Notes: a model not told the origin generated them from the sequence alone. 5,874 nt of DNA from Porphyromonadaceae bacterium UBA4702 (GCA_002404675.1 DHKE01000053.1:1-5874); one strand, 5' to 3'; counted from the stretch's first letter, positions 1 to 5,715 are shown. Program-made: numbers and translations.

Positions 1-108
<108 letters not shown>

Positions 109-117
109 GGTTGCCAG

Positions 118-136
118 ACACTGGAGAATGCAGTGT
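118..136 (+). other. Small perfect hairpin between pheS and nth
   Basis: ACACTG at 118-123 and CAGTGT at 131-136 are perfect inverted repeats around a 7-nt loop (GAGAATG). The hairpin lies in the 36-nt pheS-nth gap and ends 8 nt before the nth ATG at 145. No T-run follows, so it is a poor intrinsic terminator. It could affect translation initiation of nth or transcript processing, or be chance; a 6-bp stem is short. Confidence 0.3.
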
Positions 137-144
137 AGCAGCGT

Positions 145-801
145 ATGAGCATTGACGACAGATACGACAAGGTGTTGGCGTGGTTTCAGGAGAATGTCCC
201 TGACCCGCGCACTGAACTGGACTATGACAGCCCCTTCCATTTGCTGGTGGCTGTCATACTTTCTGCCCAATGCTCAGACAAGCGGGTGAACATGGTCACG
301 CCCACCCTGTTTGCCGCTTTTCCGACGCCGGTGTCGCTCGCTACAGCTACGGAAGCGCGTGTGCTGGAATACGTGAAGAGCGTCAGCTACCCTAACAGCA
401 AGACGCGCCACCTGATACGCGCCGCCAAAATGCTCAACGAGGAATTTGACGGCGAGGTGCCGTCAGACATCGACTCCCTGCTGCGGCTGCCCGGCGTGGG
501 GCGCAAGACTGCGAATGTTATCCTCTCTGTGGTGTGGAACAAGGCCGCCATGGCTGTTGACACACACGTCTTCCGTGTCAGCCACAGGCTCGGGTTTACG
601 CGCAACTGCCTGACTCCGTTTGAGACGGAGCAGGAGCTGTGCCGCCATATCCCCGAGCATCTCATCGCCAAGGCTCACCACTGGTTCATTTTGCACGGAC
701 GGTACGTATGCACGGCGCGGCAGCCGCATTGCGACAAGTGCGGACTGGCTCAGTATTGCATGGCGTATTCCGAGGCAGCGACAACGGCAAGAAGCGATTA
801 A
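145..801 (+). CDS. nth: Endonuclease III (DNA glycosylase / AP lyase)
   Basis: This 218-residue protein has the usual length and all hallmarks of endonuclease III, which removes oxidised pyrimidines from DNA and nicks the resulting abasic site in base-excision repair. The helix-hairpin-helix motif LPGVGRKTA is at residues 115-123. K121 corresponds to the catalytic lysine (K120 in E. coli) that forms the Schiff base, and D139 in VDTHVFRVSHRLG corresponds to catalytic D138. The C-terminus carries the [4Fe-4S] ligands C189-X6-C196-X2-C199-X5-C205. The N-terminal part contains ILSAQCSDKRVN (38-49), the family's LSxQxxD segment. The ATG at 145 puts this conserved core at the expected distance from the N-terminus. 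The gene follows pheS by 36 nt and precedes a small DUF3781-like gene by 18 nt, so co-transcription is likely. Nothing essential is missing. Confidence 0.97.
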   Translation: MSIDDRYDKVLAWFQENVPDPRTELDYDSPFHLLVAVILSAQCSDKRVNMVTPTLFAAFPTPVSLATATEARVLEYVKSVSYPNSKTRHLIRAAKMLNEEFDGEVPSDIDSLLRLPGVGRKTANVILSVVWNKAAMAVDTHVFRVSHRLGFTRNCLTPFETEQELCRHIPEHLIAKAHHWFILHGRYVCTARQPHCDKCGLAQYCMAYSEAATTARSD

Positions 802-819
802 CAGGCGACAGGGATAGCA

Positions 820-1083
820 ATGGTTGACTGGGCTGGATATTTCGCCTCGAACATAAGCAGGTTGCATACTACTGTTTCAGGCCGTTCTCGGATAAGCCAA
901 AACCTCAGTTTAGATGCTTCTGAAGATGCCGTGGAGGTTGTCAAGTCACTGATAATGAGCAAAGGAGTGCGTTTCGCACGGCGCGGCAAGAACTGCTACA
1001 TCGGGGCTGACGGTTGCCGCATCACAATGAACGTCAGTTCTTTAACCGTCATCACCGCTCACCGCAAGCGAGAATCTGGATAA
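820..1083 (+). CDS. Small DUF3781-like protein of unknown function
   Basis: This 87-residue ORF starts with ATG 18 nt after nth and ends with TAA at 1081-1083. No signal peptide or membrane segment is visible. The pattern NISRLHTTVSGRSRISQNLSL (residues 11-31), then a central helix with a Val-Val-Lys-Ser core, then a KGxxFxRRGKNCYI segment and a C-terminal ITMNVSSLTVITAHR strand pair, resembles the DUF3781 family as I recall it ('NI-LHTT-G-RI--NL-L', 'RKGKNWYV', 'TIN--S-TIITAH'). That family has no established function; the length is about right for the whole protein. The spacing suggests co-transcription with nth, which gives no proof of a repair role. The ORF runs clean to a terminator-like hairpin 24 nt past its stop. 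The family assignment is from memory and moderately sure; that the gene is real is more certain. Confidence 0.75.
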   Translation: MVDWAGYFASNISRLHTTVSGRSRISQNLSLDASEDAVEVVKSLIMSKGVRFARRGKNCYIGADGCRITMNVSSLTVITAHRKRESG

Positions 1084-1095
1084 TACTGGATAATA
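1076..1095 (+). repeat. Perfect tandem duplication of a decamer across a stop codon
   Basis: CTGGATAATA occurs twice back to back (1076-1085 and 1086-1095). The first copy contains the last Ser-Gly bases and the TAA stop of the DUF3781-like gene; the second lies just outside it. This is directly visible. A replication-slippage duplication is the simplest explanation. Confidence 0.8.
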
Positions 1096-1106
1096 ACAAT
1101 GATTAA

Positions 1107-1134
1107 GAGGGTGTGTCAGAATAGGCGCACCCTC
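1107..1134. terminator. Bidirectional intrinsic terminator between convergent genes
   Basis: GAGGGTGTG (1107-1115) pairs with CGCACCCTC (1126-1134) as a 9-bp stem with one G-T wobble and a 10-nt loop. It sits between the plus-strand nth/DUF3781 unit, which ends at 1083, and the convergent minus-strand cytochrome gene, which ends at 1211. Read on the minus strand the stem is followed by TTAATCATTGTTATTATCC, which is moderately T-rich; on the plus strand the following bases (GTTGTCAGTG) are less so. It is therefore probably better at stopping minus-strand transcription. Confidence 0.65.
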
Positions 1135-1210
1135 GTTGTCAGTGCAATATCTGGAACTATATATGAACAAACTGTACAGTCGGCTTCGGGCAGCGTTTGC
1201 CGTATGACAA

Positions 1211-1630
1211 TTACGCTCGCTTGCGGTGTAAATAAGACTTGCGTTTCAGCGTATGCCCAGCAGCAATGATTATGAACGCGAAGCCGATTTTGCCGTGCCA
1301 GCCGCCGATGCCGGTGTGCAGACCGTGGGCTATCCAAGGCATGGCTGCTACGATGCCCGTCAGTGTGGTCACAACCCAAATCACCGCGAGGATGCGCGTG
1401 ACCGGGCTTTTCAGCTTACGGAATTTCGACACAGTCATTCGCCACCCGAAATGGAGGTAGACGTGCAAAACGACACCTGTCGCGTACACCACGCCCAACA
1501 TGATGTGAAGCCATACCGGCACAGCCCCGGCGTTCCCGTCGATTTCGAGCTGCAGCCCGGAGGCGAGCATCAGGACGGTTAGCGCAACAAGCACCCGGTT
1601 GCACACCCGCAGTTTCGTCGCTTTCTTCAT
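1211..1630 (-). CDS. Four-helix membrane protein, predicted bis-heme b-type cytochrome (DUF4405/cytochrome b-like)
   Basis: This 139-residue protein starts with ATG at 1630. Four hydrophobic helices are visible at about residues 13-30, 38-60, 79-100 and 113-128; basic loops (R64-K74 and the KRKSYLHRKRA tail) suggest both termini face the cytoplasm. Helix 2 carries H42 and H56, and helix 4 carries H112 and H126. Both pairs are 14 residues apart, the spacing by which two helices of cytochrome b hold one heme near each membrane face. Further histidines are H60, H102 and H105. It resembles small DUF4405-type membrane proteins. The inferred role is transmembrane electron transfer, but the partner and substrate are unknown. 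It is the last gene of the probable operon, 42 nt after the hydrolase and about 76 nt before the terminator at 1107-1134. Gene and topology are secure; heme binding is inferred. Confidence 0.8.
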   Translation of the reverse strand: MKKATKLRVCNRVLVALTVLMLASGLQLEIDGNAGAVPVWLHIMLGVVYATGVVLHVYLHFGWRMTVSKFRKLKSPVTRILAVIWVVTTLTGIVAAMPWIAHGLHTGIGGWHGKIGFAFIIIAAGHTLKRKSYLHRKRA

Positions 1631-1672
1631 ATTATCAAAATGCTTGTTTGTGTGTAGGAATGGGGATAAGAT

Positions 1673-2548
1673 TTAGGGTATGATGATTTTTTTGACTGAA
1701 CCATCTGAATAGCGCACTATGTTCAGCCCTTTCCGGAGTCCGCCAATGAAATGCCCATAAATGTCATAGACGTTGGTTATCTTGAGTTCACTGTCAGGCT
1801 TGACATACTCTATGCCAGAAGAAGTGTATGAGAACATCTTGTCGAGAGCCTTGTCTGAATAGGCGTTTATGCATGTTTCGGTGTGCGATGCGTTTTCAAG
1901 TATTTCAAGGGTCAAGTCAGCTCCTGCTATTTGCTGGATTTCTTTTATGAGGGGATAAACGGACTGGAATTTTATTACACGGTCTGACTTGCTCAATACG
2001 CAATATACCGGGGTCTTTGCTATTGCTTCCAAGTCAAGTCCTTGCGGATTGCCCGCAGCAATAACCGCACACGAGAAATACTCAGGGTATTCAGACAGCA
2101 TCCTCCAGGCTCCTGTTCCTCCTGCCGAGCCGCCCAATATGAAGCAGTCGTTGCCGACAATTCCGTATTCAGCCGCTATTTCATCAATGCTGCTTTTGAG
2201 CGTGCCGTAGACTGGATGCTCTTGACGGGTTTCGCTCCATACCCTGTTTTCCGGACATTGCGGCACGAATATCACAGCTTTACGTGCGCTTGCTTCAAGA
2301 TACGGCAAGATGTTGGTTTCCAGAAACGAATTCAGGTTTGCCTCATTGTCATTGCCTACGGCAGATCCTCCGTGGAGGTATGTTATGAGAACTGCGTCAC
2401 CGGGCTGTTCGCTGTTGACTATGGCAATGCGGTAGCACAACGTGTTATATGTGTCCGAAAACGAGCCATATCTGAATTGCGCATTGCTGTCTTGTGCGGA
2501 AATATGTGCGCAACAGCAGATAATCAAAGGTGTTAGTGAAAGTCTCAT
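1673..2548 (-). CDS. Secreted alpha/beta-hydrolase, esterase/peptidase-like, with C-terminal sorting-like tail
   Basis: This 291-residue protein starts with MRLSLTPLIICCCAHISAQ, a probable signal peptide cut near A18 by signal peptidase I; no good lipobox is seen. The catalytic domain covers about 30-245. It has an oxyanion-hole strand ITYLHGGSAVG (55-65), the nucleophile elbow GGSAGG (139-144, S141 in GxSxG), a likely acid D189 in LSKSD, and a likely base H222 in ENASH, in the canonical order. The class resembles feruloyl-esterase or 'predicted peptidase' type hydrolases that cleave ester bonds in the periplasm or outside the cell; the substrate is unknown. Residues 256-291 (ITNVYDIYGHFIGG, then KGLNIVRYSDGSVKKIIIP) look like the small beta tail found on many exported Bacteroidales proteins. 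The gene is visibly more AT-rich than its neighbours. It lies 28 nt after the acetyltransferase. Confidence 0.88.
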   Translation of the reverse strand: MRLSLTPLIICCCAHISAQDSNAQFRYGSFSDTYNTLCYRIAIVNSEQPGDAVLITYLHGGSAVGNDNEANLNSFLETNILPYLEASARKAVIFVPQCPENRVWSETRQEHPVYGTLKSSIDEIAAEYGIVGNDCFILGGSAGGTGAWRMLSEYPEYFSCAVIAAGNPQGLDLEAIAKTPVYCVLSKSDRVIKFQSVYPLIKEIQQIAGADLTLEILENASHTETCINAYSDKALDKMFSYTSSGIEYVKPDSELKITNVYDIYGHFIGGLRKGLNIVRYSDGSVKKIIIP

Positions 2549-2576
2549 GATTTAAGTATTGGGGTAAAATCATCGG

Positions 2577-3068
2577 TCACAGCATGAGCTGGTATATCAC
2601 GTCTGCATAGTAATTGCCGAACTTGCAGCCCACTTCGGGCATGCGCCCGGCGAGGAAGAAGCCGGCACGGTCGTGCATCCGCTCACACGCGGTGTTGCCC
2701 TCCGTGACGCACGACACAAGGGCATGCGCCCCGCGCTCACGGCACTCTTCGATGAGCATGGCAAACATCCGCGAGCCGAGTCCCTTGCCGCAGGCTTGCG
2801 CGTCAAGGTACATCGTCAGCTCCCACGTGCGGTCGTATACCGGGTCGGGCTGCCAATGGTGCGCGTATGCATAGCCGGCGACATTGCCCCCTTCCTCTGC
2901 AATGAGGAACGGGAACCGGCCGCCCACGCCGAGCCGGCGCAGTTTGTCAGCCATCTCCCCGGCGGTCAGACAGCGATCGGAGAATATCACCGGGCTTGTC
3001 CGCACATAATGGTTGTATATCTCCGCCATTGCGGCGGCATCGCTTTCCTTCCCCTCGCGTATCTTCAT
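2577..3068 (-). CDS. GNAT N-acetyltransferase, phosphinothricin acetyltransferase-like
   Basis: This 163-residue protein is a complete single-domain GNAT enzyme that transfers the acetyl group of acetyl-CoA to a primary amine. The acetyl-CoA pyrophosphate loop is Q91-A-C-G94-K-G96-L-G98 (Q-x-x-G-x-G). The N-terminal IREGKESDAAAMAEIYNHYV (3-22), the TWELTMYLD strand (81-89, with E83 at the place of a suspected general base), NTACERMHDRAGF (125-137) and the 'G-CKFGNYYADV' segment (147-156) follow the pattern of the Pat/Bar family. Relatives acetylate phosphinothricin, methionine sulfoximine or other amino-acid analogues; the natural substrate here cannot be read from the sequence. ATG at 3068 lies only 5 nt after the TAA of the small upstream ORF, and the hydrolase starts 28 nt after this stop, so operon membership is likely. 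Confidence 0.93.
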   Translation of the reverse strand: MKIREGKESDAAAMAEIYNHYVRTSPVIFSDRCLTAGEMADKLRRLGVGGRFPFLIAEEGGNVAGYAYAHHWQPDPVYDRTWELTMYLDAQACGKGLGSRMFAMLIEECRERGAHALVSCVTEGNTACERMHDRAGFFLAGRMPEVGCKFGNYYADVIYQLML

Positions 3069-3073
3069 CTGTC

Positions 3074-3250
3074 TTACCAGGTTGTGCTGACTGTTTTGGC
3101 TGTTGTCACTTGAAAGCCTTCGTATGGTACTTTTTTGCCGGTCAGCCCATTCATGTAATCAATGAACTTCTTGCCGCTTGTCACATGGTCGGGAAGCGAG
3201 AATCCCAACCGCTCGAAGGTCGGCAAATTAATCTTTATCAGGCTGTCCAT
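3074..3250 (-). CDS. Small ORF (58 aa), possibly the frameshifted C-terminal part of the upstream membrane protein
   Basis: The ORF from ATG at 3250 reads MDSLIKINLPTFERLGFSLP and continues for 58 residues with DHVTSGKKFIDYMNGLTG and a VPYEGFQVTTAK tail to TAA at 3074-3076. A GTG at 3271 would give 65 residues. I prefer the ATG because GCAGAG just before it is the only purine-rich stretch nearby. I recognise no family, but the composition looks like real protein: a basic amphipathic segment and no signal peptide or membrane helix. The same frame stays open past the GTG (reading E-I-Y-Y-G-Y before V-F-N-R-E-A-E) up to and across the stop codon of the upstream membrane-protein gene, which raises the possibility that the two were one gene. 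The stop is 5 nt from the acetyltransferase start, a tight operon junction. Confidence 0.55.
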   Translation of the reverse strand: MDSLIKINLPTFERLGFSLPDHVTSGKKFIDYMNGLTGKKVPYEGFQVTTAKTVSTTW

Positions 3251-3287
3251 CTCTGCTTCTCGGTTGAACACATATCCGTAATATATT

Positions 3288-3605
3288 TCACAGTTTGCGC
3301 ACCATGAACTCGAGAGCCGCTTTCTCGGCTTTCTCTTTTTCGCCTACAGCGATCAGGTAAGCCGGGCTTTCGGAATCGAGTTGGGTCAGTTTCTTGTGGA
3401 TGTCGGCTATCTGTGATGTCATTTTCCACCAGCGGACGAGCACGGCTATCGACACGATGATTGAGACAATCATCACGAAGAGTGTGAATATCTCGAATCC
3501 TGTCATTCCAGAACTGCGTGAATAGCCGTATTCCGAATCGTAGTACTGTGCAAATGCGCTCATGGCTTGGAGGAGGATAGCGAATGTTGCTGCGATTTTT
3601 TTCAT
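3288..3605 (-). CDS. Small exported membrane protein of unknown function
   Basis: This 105-residue protein has a typical signal peptide (MKKIAATFAILLQAMSAFA, probable cut after A19), a short Tyr/Ser-rich exported stretch (20-36), one transmembrane helix (about 37-58, GFEIFTLFVMIVSIIVSIAVLV) followed by RWWK, and a cytoplasmic helical part (64-105) rich in Lys and Glu. The topology predicted is N-out, C-in after cleavage. It resembles small Bacteroidales proteins with a 'VxRWWKMTxxIxxI' helix exit and a following C-terminal helical region. The protein ends rather abruptly at ALEFMVRKL, and the next ORF in another frame could continue it. ATG at 3605 lies about 20 nt from the predicted transcription start of the promoter at 3632-3662, making this the first gene of the probable operon. 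Function is unknown. Confidence 0.75.
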   Translation of the reverse strand: MKKIAATFAILLQAMSAFAQYYDSEYGYSRSSGMTGFEIFTLFVMIVSIIVSIAVLVRWWKMTSQIADIHKKLTQLDSESPAYLIAVGEKEKAEKAALEFMVRKL

Positions 3606-3631
3606 AATAGATGAGTTTTGTTGTCAAAGCA

Positions 3632-3662
3632 CAAAGGTATGTAAAAACGCAGAGACTTGCAA
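3632..3662 (-). promoter_or_regulatory. Bacteroidota-type promoter for the five-gene minus-strand unit
   Basis: On the minus strand a TTG (-33 box, 3660-3662) is followed after exactly 20 bp by TACCTTTG (3632-3639), matching TAnnTTTG. The expected transcription start is near 3625, about 20 nt before the ATG at 3605. The -33 box lies inside the loop of the upstream gene's terminator (3643-3676), and the terminator's T-run forms part of the spacer. Confidence 0.7.
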
Positions 3663-3676
3663 TAGCCTCCGCGTTT
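3643..3676. terminator. Intrinsic terminator after the phospho-sugar mutase gene
   Basis: On the minus strand AAACGCGGAG pairs with CTCTGCGTTT (10 bp, one G-T wobble) around a 12-nt loop and runs into TTTTTAC, a classic terminator starting about 68 nt after the mutase stop. On the plus strand the stem is followed by TTTTATTT, so it could work both ways, although no plus-strand gene leads into it. Confidence 0.8.
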
Positions 3677-3688
3677 TATTTCTCGATA

Positions 3689-3728
3689 ATCTCATGAGAT
3701 CTCAGAGTTCTCCGAGTATTCCGAGATC
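3689..3728. repeat. Palindrome plus imperfect inverted repeat in the mutase 3' region
   Basis: ATCTCATGAGAT (3689-3700) is a perfect 12-bp palindrome. Overlapping it, 3698-3728 forms an imperfect 31-nt inverted repeat beginning GATCTC and ending GAGATC, with GAG/CTC pairs further in and a few mismatches. It lies between the mutase stop and its terminator, so in mutase mRNA it would be a structured 3' UTR. It could be a protein-binding site, an RNA-stability element or decayed sequence; nothing decides between them. Confidence 0.5.
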
Positions 3729-3744
3729 AAAGTATTTGCCAGCG

Positions 3745-5496
3745 TCACTTCACGCCCAGATCGGCGAGTATCTGGTCGATGTGCTGCTCGGCCTGTGCCA
3801 CTGTTTCCTCATATTTCTCCTTGCAGGACATCTCCTCGCGCACCTCGACATAGAACTTGATTTTAGGCTCTGTGCCGGAGGGGCGTATCGACACCTTGTC
3901 GCCGCTCTCGGTGAAGAACTGCAGCACGTTGCTCGTAGCCGGGAAATCGAGGCTTGTCGTCTCGCCGCTGCGCAGGTCGCGGCAGGTGAGGTCGGAATAG
4001 TCCTTGACAGCCACTACTGGCGAGCCGCCGAGCTGCTTGGGCGGGTTCTCGCGGAAATTCTTCATCATGGCGATGATTTCGTCTGCCCCCGACTTGCCCG
4101 GGCGCACCACGCTCACGCCGCGCTCACGCGAGAAGCCGTACTTGGCATAGATGTCGATGAGGAACTCGTAGAGGTTCAACCCCTTGTCGGCGCACCATGC
4201 CGCCATTTCAGCCATGAGCGAGTTGGCCGAGATTGAGTCTTTGTCGCGCACGAACGATTCGGCCAGGAAGCCGTAGCTCTCCTCGCCGCCGCCGATGTAG
4301 CGGCCTTTGCCCTCCATGCCCCTCATCACGTCGGCTATCCACTTGAACCCTGTGAAGCAGTCGAAGCAGCGCACGTTGTTAGCGTCAGCGATGCGCTTGA
4401 TAGTCTCTGTGGTGACAATGGTCTTCACGCAGTATTCCGAGCCCGTTATCTTGCCCAGTTCCGCGTTGCGCGTGATGATGTAGCACAGCAGCAGCATCAC
4501 GAGCTGGTTGCCGTTGACGAGCTGGTACTCGCCGTTCTTGTCGCGCACTACCAGGGCGATGCGGTCAGCGTCCGGGTCAGCGGCGAGCACGATGTCGGCA
4601 TCCACGCGCCGCGCCTTCTCTATCGCCATGTCGAGAGCCTCGTGGTTCTCCGGATTGGGCGATTTCACCGTCGGGAAGTCCCCGTTCTGAATGTCCTGCT
4701 CCGGCACATGGATGACCATGTCGAAGCCCCACTTCTCCAGCGAGCGGTACATCAGGCGCGAGCCGACGCCGTGCAGCGGCGTGTAGACTATCTTCATCGC
4801 CGCATGCCGCTTGTCGCTTTCAGGCGAGAGCGACAGCGAATGTACGTCCTCGAGGAACATGCGGTCTATCTCCGGGCCTACTGTCTCAATCAGCTTGCTG
4901 TCTGGCGTGAACTTGATCTGGCTCACATCGGTGATGGCGTTGACATACTCGATGGTCTTGACATCGTGCGGCGCTATCATCTGCGCTCCGTCGCTCCAGT
5001 ACGCCTTGTATCCATTGTACTCGCGGGGGTTGTGGCTTGCCGTGATCATCACGCCGCTCTGGCAGCCCAGCTTGCGGATGGCGTAAGACACCTCCGGCGT
5101 GGGGCAACCCGCGTCAAACAAGTATACCTTGATGCCGTTGGCAGAGAAGATGTCCGCCGTGAGGCGGGCGAACTTCGGCGAGTTGTGGCGCACGTCATAG
5201 CCCACCACCACGCTTATCTGCTTCATGCCGGCGAAAGTGTCGTTGAGGTAGTTGGCGAGGCCCTGTGTCGCCGCGCCCACTGTGTAAATGTTCATGCGGT
5301 TTGACCCTGCGCCCATGATGCCGCGCAGGCCGCCCGTGCCGAACTCAAGGTCCTTGTAGAACGACTCGATGAGCTGCGTCTTGTCCTGGTCGTCCAGCAT
5401 CTTGCGCACCTCGGCGCGTGTATCCTCGTCATACTGCGGGCCGAGCCACTTCTGGGCTTTGGCCTCGACAGCCTTAATCAGTTCTTCATTGTTCAT
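3745..5496 (-). CDS. Phospho-sugar mutase (phosphoglucomutase/phosphomannomutase family)
   Basis: This 583-residue cytoplasmic enzyme interconverts hexose 1- and 6-phosphates, linking glycolysis with nucleotide-sugar and polysaccharide synthesis. Its length matches Bacillus PgcA-type phosphoglucomutases. Residues from the chosen start: FGTGGLRG at 52-59; phosphoserine loop TASHNP at 152-157 (S154 carries the phosphate); metal loop DPDADR at 307-312 (D307, D309, D311 bind Mg); sugar-binding loop GGGEES at 402-407; phosphate-binding loop RPSGTEPK at 538-545. All four domains are intact. The frame stays open upstream to an ATG at 5580, but I start at ATG 5496 because the promoter (5534-5566) lies inside that extension and MNNEELIKAVEAKAQKWL is the normal family N-terminus. 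Whether glucose or mannose phosphate is preferred cannot be told. The gene is monocistronic with its own promoter and terminator. Confidence 0.96.
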   Translation of the reverse strand: MNNEELIKAVEAKAQKWLGPQYDEDTRAEVRKMLDDQDKTQLIESFYKDLEFGTGGLRGIMGAGSNRMNIYTVGAATQGLANYLNDTFAGMKQISVVVGYDVRHNSPKFARLTADIFSANGIKVYLFDAGCPTPEVSYAIRKLGCQSGVMITASHNPREYNGYKAYWSDGAQMIAPHDVKTIEYVNAITDVSQIKFTPDSKLIETVGPEIDRMFLEDVHSLSLSPESDKRHAAMKIVYTPLHGVGSRLMYRSLEKWGFDMVIHVPEQDIQNGDFPTVKSPNPENHEALDMAIEKARRVDADIVLAADPDADRIALVVRDKNGEYQLVNGNQLVMLLLCYIITRNAELGKITGSEYCVKTIVTTETIKRIADANNVRCFDCFTGFKWIADVMRGMEGKGRYIGGGEESYGFLAESFVRDKDSISANSLMAEMAAWCADKGLNLYEFLIDIYAKYGFSRERGVSVVRPGKSGADEIIAMMKNFRENPPKQLGGSPVVAVKDYSDLTCRDLRSGETTSLDFPATSNVLQFFTESGDKVSIRPSGTEPKIKFYVEVREEMSCKEKYEETVAQAEQHIDQILADLGVK

Positions 5497-5533
5497 ATTT
5501 GCGTCCTTGTATAAGTCATCTTCAGAGTGAACA

Positions 5534-5566
5534 CAAAAGTAGGCAATTTGCGCGTCCCCACCAACA
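5534..5566 (-). promoter_or_regulatory. Bacteroidota-type promoter of the phospho-sugar mutase
   Basis: On the minus strand TGTTGG (TTG at 5562-5564) is followed after 20 bp by TACTTTTG (5534-5541), matching TAnnTTTG. The predicted start of transcription is near 5527, giving a leader of about 30 nt to the ATG at 5496. It also rules against translation from the upstream in-frame ATG at 5580. Confidence 0.75.
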
Positions 5567-5604
5567 CATTTATGAAACATTAATATGCCCCCTCCGCCGT
5601 GTAA

Positions 5605-5691
5605 CTATTCAGCCAAGGGATAATGCACGTTCTTCTCTTTGAGGGCAATCAGGTTTGACAGCCTCAGCAGCCTACCCCAATCTGCTGATTT
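5605..5691 (-). pseudogene. Short coding relic, C-terminal piece of an unidentified protein
   Basis: Read on the minus strand, the frame between TAA (5692-5694) and TAG (5605-5607) has 28 codons and no start. It reads K-S-A then DWGRLLRLSNLIALKEK and NVHYPLAE before the stop. The run of Leu/Arg and the natural-looking end resemble the tail of a real protein, perhaps a transposase, but I cannot name the family. It lies immediately inside the presumed mobile-element end, its stop four bases from that boundary. It may be a remnant, or a chance frame in the element's terminal region. Confidence 0.35.
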
Positions 5692-5715
5692 TTATAGAAA
5701 TTAGGCGTGGTTTTG

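Noticed and set aside
463..867. Minus-strand 134-codon open frame over nth
   Set aside because: It is antisense to nth, whose catalytic and cluster residues are all intact, and its composition is that of a shadow frame.
1171..1180. ACTGTACAGT palindrome
   Set aside because: A single 10-bp palindrome with no partner site, promoter or structure nearby; chance is sufficient.
2515..2548. Lipoprotein signal at the Cys-Cys-Cys of the hydrolase signal peptide
   Set aside because: The residues before C11 (L-I-I) do not fit a lipobox, while the segment ending HISA followed by Gln-Asp fits signal peptidase I better.
3280..3300. Programmed +1 frameshift of the prfB kind at CTG-TGA
   Set aside because: The known site is CTT-TGA-C with an upstream Shine-Dalgarno-like stimulator; here the slippery codon differs and no such stimulator is visible. 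A simple mutation or two genes is likelier.
3238..3627. Minus-strand 129-codon frame over the small membrane protein
   Set aside because: It is out of frame with a protein that has a clear signal peptide and TM helix; the shadow is Arg-rich with no features, and it overlaps the -7 promoter region.
3562..4236. Plus-strand 224-codon open frame
   Set aside because: It covers the mutase 3' end, the terminator and the start of the membrane-protein gene on the opposite strand; it has no recognisable domain.
4642..5304. Plus-strand 220-codon open frame within the mutase gene
   Set aside because: It lies wholly antisense to an intact, highly conserved enzyme, is rich in Arg, Val and His as expected from GC-rich antisense, and has no promoter.
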